Positions 7,320 through 15,271 are shown, counted from the stretch's first letter. The stretch: 24,483 bases of DNA from JAFGTE01 sp043800105 (GCA_043800105.1 JAZDNJ010000028.1:1-24483), one strand, 5' to 3'. Numbers and translations: made by a program. The notes: generated by a model from the letters alone, not told the origin.

Positions 7320-7392
7320 CGCTGAGGGGAATCAGTTTCCAGGTCCTGAACCTCCGGTCAAGGAAGTTCTCGGGACACTGATGTCCTCAGCG
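7320..7392 (-). ncRNA. Structured leader (73-nt multi-stem hairpin) upstream of the small lipoprotein gene
   Basis: Four stacked stems: CGCTGAGG/CCTCAGCG (7320-7327 with 7385-7392), ATCAGT/ACTGAT (7331-7336 with 7377-7382), GTCC/GGAC (7343-7346 with 7373-7376), and an 8-bp apical stem (7348-7355 with 7362-7369) around a 6-nt loop. The only irregular apical pair is C-A as plus-strand RNA but G-U as minus-strand RNA, so the fold suits the minus strand, downstream of the promoter at 7428-7455 and upstream of the lipoprotein start. It could be a cis-regulatory leader or a separate small RNA. I recognise no known riboswitch class. Confidence 0.6.
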
Positions 7393-7427
7393 ATTTTTCA
7401 ATGATTTTGAAGAGCAATTGGTATATC

Positions 7428-7455
7428 ATTTTACCACTTTCTTCTATTTTGTCAA
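7428..7455 (-). promoter_or_regulatory. Strong promoter of the small lipoprotein unit
   Basis: Minus strand: consensus TTGACA (7450-7455), 16-nt spacer, TAAAAT (7428-7433) preceded by TGG, an extended -10. It combines a perfect -35 with an extended -10 and is the best promoter in the window. Transcription would start near 7421, about 28 nt before the leader hairpin. Confidence 0.75.
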
Positions 7456-7615
7456 TCCCTTTTAACTCTAAAAAAGGCTGAACACAAAATTTGTTATTGA
7501 CCAAATTTTTTATACAATCTAGATTGAGGGTGTAAAACAAAAACGAGCGAATGAAAACACAAAAAAATACTACCTCTGTATACAATTTTGGCTCACAAAT
7601 GCGTTATTGTCGCGC

Positions 7616-7633
7616 CTGCCTGCCGGCAGGCAG
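7616..7633. repeat. 18-bp perfect GC palindrome upstream of rsmH
   Basis: CTGCCTGCC followed by GGCAGGCAG is perfectly self-complementary. It lies about 40 nt before the rsmH ATG, in the probable 5' UTR. GC-rich palindromes of this kind are, from memory, frequent dispersed repeats in Patescibacteria genomes; copy number cannot be judged from this window. Confidence 0.75.
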
Positions 7634-7674
7634 ACTCTCTTAAGCGCTGTTTTGTGTTTTCCCGCTCAACACCT

Positions 7675-8607
7675 ATGACTGAACTAACTCACACTCCCGT
7701 ACTGCTTACTGAAACGCTTGATCTTTTAAATCCTGAGGCAAATAAACATGTAATCGATGCGACCCTGGGGCTGGGCGGACATAGTCTGGAAATTCTGAAA
7801 AAAATCGGCCCCAAAGGAAAGCTGATGACCTTTGATCAGGATGAACGGAATCTGAAAGAGGCCAAAAAACGATTAAAGAAATATGAAAAGCAGGTCATCT
7901 TTATCCATTCAAACTTCGAGCATCTGGCTGAATTTGCGTCCAAGCACCATTTTCAGCCAGATGCTATCTTCTTTGATCTCGGCCTGTCTTCACCGCATAT
8001 CGAGGACCCGGAACGCGGTTTCTCGTTTATGAAAGAAGGTCCGCTGGACATGCGCTACGACCGGCGTCAGAAGCTCACGGCCGAAAGAGTTGTGAATTCC
8101 TACTCCGAAAAAGATCTGGCTGACATCCTTTTTTATTACGGCGAGGAACGGCGAAGCCGGATGATCGCCAAACGGATTGTCCATGCCAGGAAGAACAAAC
8201 GCATCACTTCCACACTTCAGCTCGTCCGCGTGATAGGAAGCACGATCAAGCCTGCCCGCCGTGGCGGGATTCATCCGGCCACCCGCACCTTTCAGGCCCT
8301 GCGGATTTATGTGAACCGCGAACTGGAAGTACTGGAAAAAGCACTGGAACAAGCCCTGAAACTGCTCAAAAAAGGAGGGCGTCTGGTGGTCATCTCATAT
8401 CATTCGCTGGAAGATCGCATGGTTAAGAACTTTTTCAGGGACCAGACCCGAAACTGTATTTGCCCCAAGGAACTGCCAATGTGTCAATGTCAATTTGAAA
8501 AAAAGCTTTATATCTTAACGAGAAAGCCTATAATACCTTCCGGTATTGAGGTCTCTCGGAACCCCCGTTCGCGAAGCGCGAAACTGCGGGCCGCGGAGAA
8601 ATTATGA
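7675..8607 (+). CDS. rsmH: 16S rRNA (cytosine(1402)-N(4))-methyltransferase RsmH
   Basis: 310 residues from the ATG giving MTELTHTPVLLTETLDLL, the canonical start; an in-frame ATG at 7588 would add 29 residues encoded partly by the palindromic repeat, so I reject it. It methylates N4 of C1402 in the decoding centre using SAM. Seen: DATLGLGGHS (SAM motif I), FFDLGLSSPH, GFSF and PLDMRYD, YSEKDLADIL, IHPATRTFQALRI, VVISYHSLEDRMVK, and the C-terminal Cys cluster CICPKELPMCQCQ followed by NPRSRSAKLRA. It is the first gene of what remains of the division/cell-wall cluster and overlaps the next gene by ATGA. Confidence 0.97.
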   Translation: MTELTHTPVLLTETLDLLNPEANKHVIDATLGLGGHSLEILKKIGPKGKLMTFDQDERNLKEAKKRLKKYEKQVIFIHSNFEHLAEFASKHHFQPDAIFFDLGLSSPHIEDPERGFSFMKEGPLDMRYDRRQKLTAERVVNSYSEKDLADILFYYGEERRSRMIAKRIVHARKNKRITSTLQLVRVIGSTIKPARRGGIHPATRTFQALRIYVNRELEVLEKALEQALKLLKKGGRLVVISYHSLEDRMVKNFFRDQTRNCICPKELPMCQCQFEKKLYILTRKPIIPSGIEVSRNPRSRSAKLRAAEKL

Positions 8608-8999
8608 TCAACCTCAACTTCCCAACACAAACACATAAATACATGTCTTCAGCATTATTTATTGAAAGTAAATACTCCGAGAACGTGCGAAAAAGGACCC
8701 TGTCCCAAAAAATTGAGTTTGGCATGACGTCGCTGACCTTCTTCACGATTATACTGGTCGCCATCATCAGCCTTGTTTATCTGGCCCATGCCAACCGAAA
8801 CGCCACCAAGGGTTACGCCCTTAAGAATCTTGAACTTAAAAGGTCTCAGCTTATTACTGAAAATGAAGTCTGGGACATGCAGATCGCCCAGATCAAATCC
8901 CTTGAGGCTCTTCAGAATGACCCGAAAATCCGCATGATGGTCAAAGCTGATCAGCCTCTTTTTGTAAGAGGAGACACCGCTATCGCTTCACGGGACTGA
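8604..8999 (+). CDS. FtsL-like division protein (single TM plus coiled coil)
   Basis: 131 residues: a cytoplasmic N-terminus (1-40, basic at 23-36), one transmembrane helix (about 41-61), then a helical segment rich in Leu/Asn/Glu (63-105) that could form a coiled coil, ending with a short tail. This topology and the position directly after rsmH, with start and stop overlapping as ATGA, are those of FtsL in the dcw cluster, where it joins FtsB and FtsQ in the divisome. Sequence similarity in FtsL is always low, so the call rests on context and architecture. A second possible start is Met14 at 8643. Confidence 0.6.
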   Translation: MINLNFPTQTHKYMSSALFIESKYSENVRKRTLSQKIEFGMTSLTFFTIILVAIISLVYLAHANRNATKGYALKNLELKRSQLITENEVWDMQIAQIKSLEALQNDPKIRMMVKADQPLFVRGDTAIASRD

Positions 9000-9044
9000 C
9001 GAAGACTTTTTTCAAAAATCCTTTGTTGAATATTATTACATCAG

Positions 9045-9050
9045 TATAAA
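9045..9050 (+). promoter_or_regulatory. -10 box of alr (probable leaderless start)
   Basis: TATAAA lies 8 nt before the alr ATG at 9059. Transcription would begin at or within a base or two of the ATG, so no ribosome-binding site fits in the mRNA. No convincing -35 or TGn extension is present, which lowers confidence. Confidence 0.45.
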
Positions 9051-9058
9051 ATGCTGAT

Positions 9059-10183
9059 ATGGAATTAAGTTGGGTTGAAATTTCCAAGAAGGCTCTGACC
9101 TCTAATGTTAAAACTCTCCGCAGTCTTATAGGAAAGGATGTTAAACTTGGCATCGCGGTTAAAGGGAATGCTTATGGCCATGGCCTGGCAGAATGCTCTA
9201 AGACTTTTTTGGAAGCAGGCGCGGATTATTTATGTATCAACGCGGTTTTTGAAGCGGAGTCACTCCGAAAAGCAGGAATCAAAGCGCCATTGCTTCTGAT
9301 CGGCTATACTCCCCTTTCCGATCTTGAGAAAGCCGTTGATTTAAAGTGCGACCTGACGGTTTATAATCCGGAGACGATCCACGCGCTGGGCAAATTAAAA
9401 AAGCCTGTGAACCTTCATCTGAAAATTGAAACAGGTAATCATCGTCAGCGTGTCCGGCTGGATGAATTGCCAAAAATAATAGAGGAATTTAAGAAACACA
9501 GGAATCTCAGGATGGCTGGGCTTTCCACCCATTTTGCCAACCTGGAAGACCGCATCAACCACAAATACGCCCTGTACCAGCTAAAGGAATTTAAAAAAGC
9601 CTATCGCTTACTTGAAGAACACGGTCACGCGCCGCATTACCGCCACTGCGCCAACACGGCCGCGGCCATATTACTGCCTGAAGCCCATTTTAATTTTGTG
9701 CGTATCGGAATCGGCGCCTACGGGTTATGGCCAAGTGAAACAACTTTGCGGGCGGCGGAGCACGCAGGTATCAATATTACCCTCACTCCCGCTCTTACCT
9801 GGAAGACGATTGTGGCTCAGGTGAAAGAAGTGGAAATCGGTTCTCTTATCGGCTACGGCTGCACTTACGAAATGCCCCACAAGGGCCGCATTGCGGTGCT
9901 TCCGGTGGGTTATTACGACGGTTATGTCCGCCTGCTGAGCAGCAAAGGTCATGTGCTGATTCACGGAAAGCGCGCGCCGGTCATCGGCAGGGTATGCATG
10001 AATATGATAATGGTGGATGTCACGCATATTCCCGAAGTGAAGCTTGAAGACGAAGTGGTGCTGATCGGCAGACAGGGTAAAGAAGAAATCACCGCTGAGG
10101 AAATGGCGGCGAATTCGCAGACCATTAATTATGAGGTGACAACAAGGATCAATGAAATGATTCCCAGGCGTCTGGTTGCTTAG
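9059..10183 (+). CDS. alr: Alanine racemase
   Basis: 374 residues, the normal length. It interconverts L- and D-alanine with PLP, supplying D-Ala for peptidoglycan. Seen: LSWVEISKKAL at the N-terminus, the PLP lysine Lys35 in AVKGNAYGHG, the STHFAN segment, HCANTAA, R-I-G-I-G-A-YGLWPS, and the second catalytic base Tyr266 in GYGCTYEM, followed by PVGYYDGYVR (the family usually has GYADG) and GRVCMNMIMVDVT. Both catalytic bases are thus present. It follows the FtsL-like gene by 59 nt with its own -10 box, taking the place where penicillin-binding and mur genes stand in a full dcw cluster. Confidence 0.97.
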   Translation: MELSWVEISKKALTSNVKTLRSLIGKDVKLGIAVKGNAYGHGLAECSKTFLEAGADYLCINAVFEAESLRKAGIKAPLLLIGYTPLSDLEKAVDLKCDLTVYNPETIHALGKLKKPVNLHLKIETGNHRQRVRLDELPKIIEEFKKHRNLRMAGLSTHFANLEDRINHKYALYQLKEFKKAYRLLEEHGHAPHYRHCANTAAAILLPEAHFNFVRIGIGAYGLWPSETTLRAAEHAGINITLTPALTWKTIVAQVKEVEIGSLIGYGCTYEMPHKGRIAVLPVGYYDGYVRLLSSKGHVLIHGKRAPVIGRVCMNMIMVDVTHIPEVKLEDEVVLIGRQGKEEITAEEMAANSQTINYEVTTRINEMIPRRLVA

Positions 10184-10244
10184 GTGACTTTTCAAAAATG
10201 CATTACGGGAGTAGAGTGGTTTTGATTTTTTAAGTTAAAAAATT

Positions 10245-11513
10245 ATGAACTTTTACAAAAACACGCTTAGTAATATGCAGAAGGCGGCCGGGATAATGCA
10301 CCTGGATTCCGAGGTTCTGGAAGCTCTTTCTCACCCGCAAAAAACTTTGATGGTTTCACTGCCTGTGCGTATGGACGACGGCACGCTTAAAGTGTTTGAA
10401 GGCTACCGCGTACAGCATTCGGAACTGCGCGGGCCTTTTAAAGGAGGCATCCGATATTTTCCCGAGGTCAGCCTGGAAGAAATAAAGGCACTGGCCACCG
10501 AAATGAGCTTTAAGTGCGCGGTTGTCGGAATCCCTTATGGCGGCGGAAAGGGCGGTATCAAGTGCGATACAAAAAAAATGAGTGGTGGCGAACTGGAACG
10601 CATGACCCGAAAATACGTGCAGGCTACCTATCAGATTGTCGGCCCTGAGCACGATATTCCCGCGCCCGACATGTACACCAACGGCCAGATTATGGCCTGG
10701 TTTATGGATGAGTACTCACGACTGGTCAACAAGTACCAGCCCGGCGTGGTAACAGGTAAGCCGATTGAGGTTGGCGGTTCATTGGGGCGCGACACGGCCA
10801 CCGCGCAGGGAGGCGTTTACGTGCTGGAAGAGTATCTGAATACCCTCGACGAAAAAGACCGCAAAACGGATTATAAGGTAGTGGTGCAGGGCTTCGGCAA
10901 CGCCGGCCAGCACGCGGCGGACATTCTGCACAATCTGGGTTACACCATTGTGGGCGTCAGTGATTCCAGGGGCGGCCTTTACAATGAAAAGGGTATGGAT
11001 CCTCAGGCCATTATGAAGACGAAAAAGGAAAAGGGTTCGGTGATTGAATCAAGTGAGGGTAAAGCGGTGAAGTCTCATGAAATCCTGGAAGTCCCCTGTG
11101 ATATTCTGGTGCTGGCCGCCATGGAAAATCAGGTGACGGAAGAAAACATGAAAAACATCAAAGCCAGAATCATGCTGGAACTGGCCAACGGCCCCACCAG
11201 TGGAGATGCGGATGAGTATCTGAGTAAAAATGGTGTGGTGATCATTCCCGATATTCTGGCCAACGCCGGCGGGGTGACGGTTTCGTATTTTGAATGGCTC
11301 CAAAACCAGCAGGCTTATTACTGGCCGCTGGAGGAGGTCAAAATGAAGCTCAAACGAATCATGCAGGAGTCCTTTGCCCGCGTTCATCATTTTCAGGAAG
11401 AATACAAATGCACCATGCGCCAGGCCGCCTATATTTCGGCCTTCGACCGCCTGGAAAAAGCTATGAAACTGCGCGGTTCAGGTGCTAATTTAAGGTGCAA
11501 GATTTATCGTTAA
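10245..11513 (+). CDS. gdhA: Glutamate dehydrogenase family (Glu/Leu/Phe/Val dehydrogenase)
   Basis: 422 residues, hexameric GDH length. It catalyses reversible oxidative deamination of glutamate to 2-oxoglutarate and ammonia with NAD(P). Seen: GPFKGGIRYFPEV with the substrate-binding Lys, the PYGGGKGGIKCD segment containing the catalytic-region Lys, PAPDMYTN with the catalytic Asp, GRDTATAQGG, the Rossmann motif GFGNAGQHAA with SDSRGGLYN after the second strand, and LELANGPT. The pattern fits glutamate better than leucine or phenylalanine dehydrogenases, but specificity for NAD or NADP is not decided. No Shine-Dalgarno precedes the ATG. It is 61 nt after alr. Confidence 0.92.
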   Translation: MNFYKNTLSNMQKAAGIMHLDSEVLEALSHPQKTLMVSLPVRMDDGTLKVFEGYRVQHSELRGPFKGGIRYFPEVSLEEIKALATEMSFKCAVVGIPYGGGKGGIKCDTKKMSGGELERMTRKYVQATYQIVGPEHDIPAPDMYTNGQIMAWFMDEYSRLVNKYQPGVVTGKPIEVGGSLGRDTATAQGGVYVLEEYLNTLDEKDRKTDYKVVVQGFGNAGQHAADILHNLGYTIVGVSDSRGGLYNEKGMDPQAIMKTKKEKGSVIESSEGKAVKSHEILEVPCDILVLAAMENQVTEENMKNIKARIMLELANGPTSGDADEYLSKNGVVIIPDILANAGGVTVSYFEWLQNQQAYYWPLEEVKMKLKRIMQESFARVHHFQEEYKCTMRQAAYISAFDRLEKAMKLRGSGANLRCKIYR

Positions 11514-11526
11514 TCCCCTACTTAAT

Positions 11527-11967
11527 ATGACTCTCAAAGAACAAATCGTGGCCGATATGACGGCCGCTATGAAGGCGCGCGCGCCTGAACTGGACGCCCT
11601 GCGTATGCTGAAGGCCGATATTATGAAATATGAGGTCAGTGGGGCCGAAAAAGTGGCGACCGACGACGTGATTTTTGACATTCTGAAACGCTCTATTAAA
11701 CAGCGTAAAGAGGCCGCCGAGGGCTTTGAAAAAGGCGGAAAAACGGACATGGCCCAAAAAGAGCTGGATGAGATCAAGGTTTTTGAAAAATATATGCCCG
11801 AGCAGATGAGCGAGGACGCAGTTAAGAAGATCGTGCAGGAAGTGATCGGGCAAATGTCTGCAGGACCTGCCGATTTTGGCAAAGTGATGGGCACCGTGAT
11901 AGGCAAGGTCAAAGGCAAGGCCGACGGCGGTGTGGTGAATAAGGTGGTGAAGGAGCTACTCGCCTAG
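11527..11967 (+). CDS. GatB/YqeY domain protein
   Basis: 146 residues, the usual size. The sequence (LKEQIVADMTAAMKAR, LRMLKADI, SIKQRKEAAEGFEKGG, KVFEKYMPEQMS, DFGKVMGTVIGKVKGKADG) matches the YqeY family, whose fold is the C-terminal tRNA-binding domain of the GatB amidotransferase subunit. Its role is unknown; tRNA binding is an inference from the fold. It starts 13 nt after gdhA, so the two are probably one transcript. Its TAG stop overlaps the convergent carB stop within the palindrome CTAG. Confidence 0.92.
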   Translation: MTLKEQIVADMTAAMKARAPELDALRMLKADIMKYEVSGAEKVATDDVIFDILKRSIKQRKEAAEGFEKGGKTDMAQKELDEIKVFEKYMPEQMSEDAVKKIVQEVIGQMSAGPADFGKVMGTVIGKVKGKADGGVVNKVVKELLA

Positions 11968-14900
11968 GCGTTCCTATACTCACTCCAATCTTTAATATCC
12001 AAGTCCTTGACTCCGTATTTTGCCATTGAGCGGATCATGGTTTTGGTAAACTGCACGTTGGTAAACAGGGGGATGTGTTTGTCCACACACATGCGGCGGA
12101 TTCGGTAGCCATCGGTGACTTCGTCGTGGGCGTATTTGGTGGGGATGACAATCGCAAGATCTATTTTGCCGCCCATCACGTGATCGGAGATGTTTGGTTT
12201 TTTGTGCGTGGAAACTTTGTGGAGCATCGTCACCTTTATGCCGTTTTCCTGTAAGAAGGCGGCGGTGTTTTGGGTGGCAAAAAGCGGGTAGCCCATCGCT
12301 TCCATCTGCTGGCATGTTTCGAGCATACTCACTTTGTCTTTCATCCTGCCGATGGAAAGCAGAATCCCATTCTTTGGAATCTTGTGACCGACCGCCAGAT
12401 AGGATTTCAGGAAGGCGGCTTCAAGGTCGTTTCCAAAGCAGGCCACCTCACCGGTACTGGCCATCTCGACGCCGAGCACGGGGTCGGCGCCTTTCAGGCG
12501 CGGGAAAGAGAATTGCGGAAATTTTACGCCGACATAATCCAGGTCCACAGTCTGATAGCGTTTGCTTTTATCGGACTTGCCGAGCATGGCTTTCGTCGCG
12601 ATGTCGATAAAGTTGTAGCCGGTCACTTTTGAAACAAAAGGGAAACTGCGGGAGGCGCGGAGATTGCATTCAATGACTTTTATCTCGTTGTTTTTGGCCA
12701 GAAACTGAATATTGAAAGGGCCGGTAATATTCAGACCCCTGGCAATCTCTTTTCCGATTTTCTTCACCCGCCTCAGTGTTTCCAGATAGGTTTTTTGTGG
12801 TGGCAGAACAATGGTGGCGTCACCGGAATGCACGCCGGCGTCTTCCACATGCTCGGAAATGGCGTAGATAAGCACCTTTCCTTTGTCAGCTACGGCGTCC
12901 ATCTCGATTTCGCGGGCGCCTACTTCGAATTTACTGATCACCACCGGCGCTTCTGTATTCACCTTCACCGCCTTTCCCAAAAAGCTCTCGAGTTCCGCAT
13001 GAGTGTGAGCGACTCGCATAGCGGCGCCCGAAAGAACATAACTCGGGCGGACCAGCACCGGATAACCGACTTCTTCGGCGAACCTGTAAGCGTCTTCAAT
13101 TTTAGTGAAAGCTTTCCACAGCGGCTGATCCACTTTCAGACTGTCTAACAGGGCTGAGAATTTGTCGCGACTTTCGGCGCGGTCTATGTCTTTCACGCCG
13201 GTTCCCATGATTTTTACCCCTTCCCTGTCGAGCTTCAGTGCCAGATTGTTGGGAATCTGGCCGCCCATTGAAACCACGGTACCGTTTGGTTTTTCTTTGT
13301 CGCAAATATCCAGCACCCGTTCCAGACTGAGCTCATCGAAATAAAGCTTGTCGCACTCGTCGTAATCGGTACTCACCGTTTCTGGGTTGTAGTTGATCAT
13401 AATCGACTCATAACCCGATTTGTGGAGCGTTTTTATGGCATTCACACAGCACCAGTCAAATTCGACCGAGGAACCAATGCAATAGGGACCGGAGCCGAGC
13501 ACCACTGCCTTTTTTAAACTCGAAGTTTTCAAACTCGAATTTCGAGTTTTGAGTTTCGAGTTTCCAAAAGAGATATCGTCTTTGTCGCCCCAGTAGGTCA
13601 GGTAGAGGTAGTTGGTTTTTGCCGGAAATTCGGCGCCCAGCGTGTCGATCTGTTTGACGACCGGCAAAATGCCCAGTTTTTTGCGGTACTCCCGCACTTT
13701 CATTTCTTCAGAATTCACACAGTCCCCGATCTGGCGGTCGGAAAAGCCGGCCTGCTTGTATTTTTTCATATCGGCAGGACTGATCTTTTGCAGGGTTTTT
13801 TTGCGTTTGATCTCTCTGGCCAGTTTGGCGATGTTTTCGATCTTGGAAAGGAACCAGGGATCGACGCCGGTCAGTTTGTAAAGTTTTTTGACATCGTACC
13901 CCTTACTGAACGATTCGGCCAGGGCGAAGATGCGGCGGGGCGTGGGAATCCGTACCGCCTCGTCAATGTTATCGAAAGTGAACGGATGATTCGTCAGTCC
14001 GTAAGCCCCTATCTGGATCATGCGCAATCCTTTTTGTAACACTTCTTCAAAATTCCTGCCAAGGGCCATTACTTCGCCGACTGATTTCATTTCGGTCGAG
14101 ATTTCATCGGAAACTTTGCGGAATTTGTTAAGGTCCCAGCGCGGAATTTTTAGGGCTACATAATCGAGCGCCGGCTCAAAGCAGGCGGAAGTTTTGCCTG
14201 TCACGTTGTTCTTAAGTTCCGGCAGGTTGTAACCAAGACCCAGCTTGGCCGCGATGTAAGCCAGCGGGTAGCCAGTGGCCTTGGACGCGAGTGCGGACGA
14301 GCGACTGAGACGCGCGTTGACTTCGATCACGCGGTAGTCATCGGATTTTGGGTCGAGGGCGTACTGAATATTGCATTCCCCCACGATTCCCAGATGGCGG
14401 ATAGTCTGGAGCGCGATGTTGCGTAGCTTCTGGTATTCGTGATTGTTCAGCGTTTGGCTGGGCGCGATGACGATGGATTCCCCCGTATGAATACCCAGCG
14501 GATCGAGGTTTTCCATGTTACAAACCGTGATACAGTTGTCGGCGCTGTCACGCACTACTTCGTACTCAATTTCTTTCCACCCGCGCAGGTTCTCTTCCAC
14601 CAGCACCTGAGGCGACGCGGCGAAAGCTTTTTCTAAAATGGCGTCCAGCTCCTCTTTGTTATGGGCAAAACCCGAACCCAGCCCGCCCAGAGCAAAAGCC
14701 GCGCGGATCATAAGCGGGAAGCCGATTTTATTGGCCGCCTTTTTGGCTTCGGCAATCGAATTGCAGGCAAAACTGCGGGGCGATTTGACGCCGATTTCCC
14801 CGAGGGATTTTTTGAAGAGGTCCCTGTCTTCTGTGAGCTGAATGGATTTAACGGGGGTGCCTAAAACTTCGAGCTTGTATTTTTTAATAACTCCGCTTTC

Positions 14901-15206
14901 GTAAAGGGTCACCCCGCAATTCAGGGCCGTCTGGCCGCCAAAACTCAGCGCGATGGCGTCGGGCTTTTCCTTTTTGATCACCTGTTCCACAAAATACGGA
15001 GTCACCGGCAAAAAGTAAATCTTGTCGGCCAGCCCCTTACTTGTCTGGTTGGTGGCAATGTTCGGATTGATCAAAACCACTTTCACGCCTTCTTCTTTAA
15101 AGGCCTTGATAGCCTGACTGCCGGAATAATCGAACTCTCCCGCCTCGCCTATTTTTAAGGCGCCGGAACCGAGCAGCACGATCTTTTTAAACTTTTTTTG
15201 CGGCAT
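11964..15206 (-). CDS. carB: Carbamoyl-phosphate synthase large subunit
   Basis: 1080 residues (family about 1070). It makes carbamoyl phosphate from bicarbonate, glutamine-derived ammonia and two ATP, for pyrimidines and arginine. Seen: the first ATP-grasp half with LLGSGALKIGEAGEFDYSG, SFGGQTALNCG and EVNARLSRSSALASKATGYP; a helical connector (about 400-540); the second half starting with VVLGSGPYCIGSSVEFDW and closing with ECNLRASRSFPFVSK; and the C-terminal MGS domain (about 935-1080), usually an allosteric domain. Between the halves is an insert of about 16 residues rich in Ser, Lys and Leu encoded by a palindromic repeat (13516-13563). The small subunit gene is not in the window. There is no Shine-Dalgarno; it is convergent with the YqeY-like gene. 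Confidence 0.97.
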   Translation of the reverse strand: MPQKKFKKIVLLGSGALKIGEAGEFDYSGSQAIKAFKEEGVKVVLINPNIATNQTSKGLADKIYFLPVTPYFVEQVIKKEKPDAIALSFGGQTALNCGVTLYESGVIKKYKLEVLGTPVKSIQLTEDRDLFKKSLGEIGVKSPRSFACNSIAEAKKAANKIGFPLMIRAAFALGGLGSGFAHNKEELDAILEKAFAASPQVLVEENLRGWKEIEYEVVRDSADNCITVCNMENLDPLGIHTGESIVIAPSQTLNNHEYQKLRNIALQTIRHLGIVGECNIQYALDPKSDDYRVIEVNARLSRSSALASKATGYPLAYIAAKLGLGYNLPELKNNVTGKTSACFEPALDYVALKIPRWDLNKFRKVSDEISTEMKSVGEVMALGRNFEEVLQKGLRMIQIGAYGLTNHPFTFDNIDEAVRIPTPRRIFALAESFSKGYDVKKLYKLTGVDPWFLSKIENIAKLAREIKRKKTLQKISPADMKKYKQAGFSDRQIGDCVNSEEMKVREYRKKLGILPVVKQIDTLGAEFPAKTNYLYLTYWGDKDDISFGNSKLKTRNSSLKTSSLKKAVVLGSGPYCIGSSVEFDWCCVNAIKTLHKSGYESIMINYNPETVSTDYDECDKLYFDELSLERVLDICDKEKPNGTVVSMGGQIPNNLALKLDREGVKIMGTGVKDIDRAESRDKFSALLDSLKVDQPLWKAFTKIEDAYRFAEEVGYPVLVRPSYVLSGAAMRVAHTHAELESFLGKAVKVNTEAPVVISKFEVGAREIEMDAVADKGKVLIYAISEHVEDAGVHSGDATIVLPPQKTYLETLRRVKKIGKEIARGLNITGPFNIQFLAKNNEIKVIECNLRASRSFPFVSKVTGYNFIDIATKAMLGKSDKSKRYQTVDLDYVGVKFPQFSFPRLKGADPVLGVEMASTGEVACFGNDLEAAFLKSYLAVGHKIPKNGILLSIGRMKDKVSMLETCQQMEAMGYPLFATQNTAAFLQENGIKVTMLHKVSTHKKPNISDHVMGGKIDLAIVIPTKYAHDEVTDGYRIRRMCVDKHIPLFTNVQFTKTMIRSMAKYGVKDLDIKDWSEYRNA
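13516..13563. repeat. Nested AT-rich inverted repeats inside carB
   Basis: AAACTCGAA occurs at 13516-13524 and 13531-13539, and its complement TTCGAGTTT at 13541-13549 and 13555-13563. The inner pair forms a perfect 9-bp dyad with a 1-nt centre and the outer pair encloses it. The 48-nt tract is a whole number of codons and is translated within carB as a Ser/Lys/Leu-rich linker between the two synthetase halves. Confidence 0.85.
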
Positions 15207-15262
15207 TTTCTTGAAGGAAGTTTAAAGAATCGGCCAGCACTTGGCAATAATATTGTTGAAAA

Positions 15263-15271
15263 TGATATACT
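15263..15271 (+). promoter_or_regulatory. Extended -10 promoter of the Sua5/TsaC gene (leaderless)
   Basis: TGA followed by TATACT (15266-15271), 7 nt before the ATG at 15279, so the predicted first nucleotide of the mRNA is the start codon. TTGGCA at 15241-15246 could be a -35, with a long 19-nt spacer. Confidence 0.65.

Larger units (their letters stand above)
7286..7674. other. Non-coding region between the small lipoprotein gene and rsmH
   Basis: 389 nt containing, on the minus strand, the Shine-Dalgarno, structured leader and promoter of the lipoprotein unit, and, on the plus strand, the presumed rsmH upstream region with a weak TATACA/TACAAT box at 7579-7586 and a GC-rich palindrome (7616-7633). 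The word TATACAA recurs at 7511 and 7579 and also in the 7070-7108 hairpin. I see no mraZ gene and no clear MraZ-box array. Confidence 0.6.

Noticed and set aside
7339..7376. Possible SRP (4.5S) RNA core
   Set aside because: AGGTCC-like and GGAAG words are present, but the conserved tetraloop and symmetric-loop order of SRP RNA do not fit, and the pairing suits the opposite strand.
7588..7674. Longer rsmH start adding 29 residues
   Set aside because: The added part is encoded by the GC palindrome and AT-rich spacer and does not resemble RsmH; the family begins at the HTPVLL segment, fitting the ATG at 7675.
8570..8584. TTCGCG-AAG-CGCGAA inverted repeat at the end of rsmH
   Set aside because: It encodes the conserved RSRSAKLRA tail of RsmH, so the palindrome can be explained by the codons.
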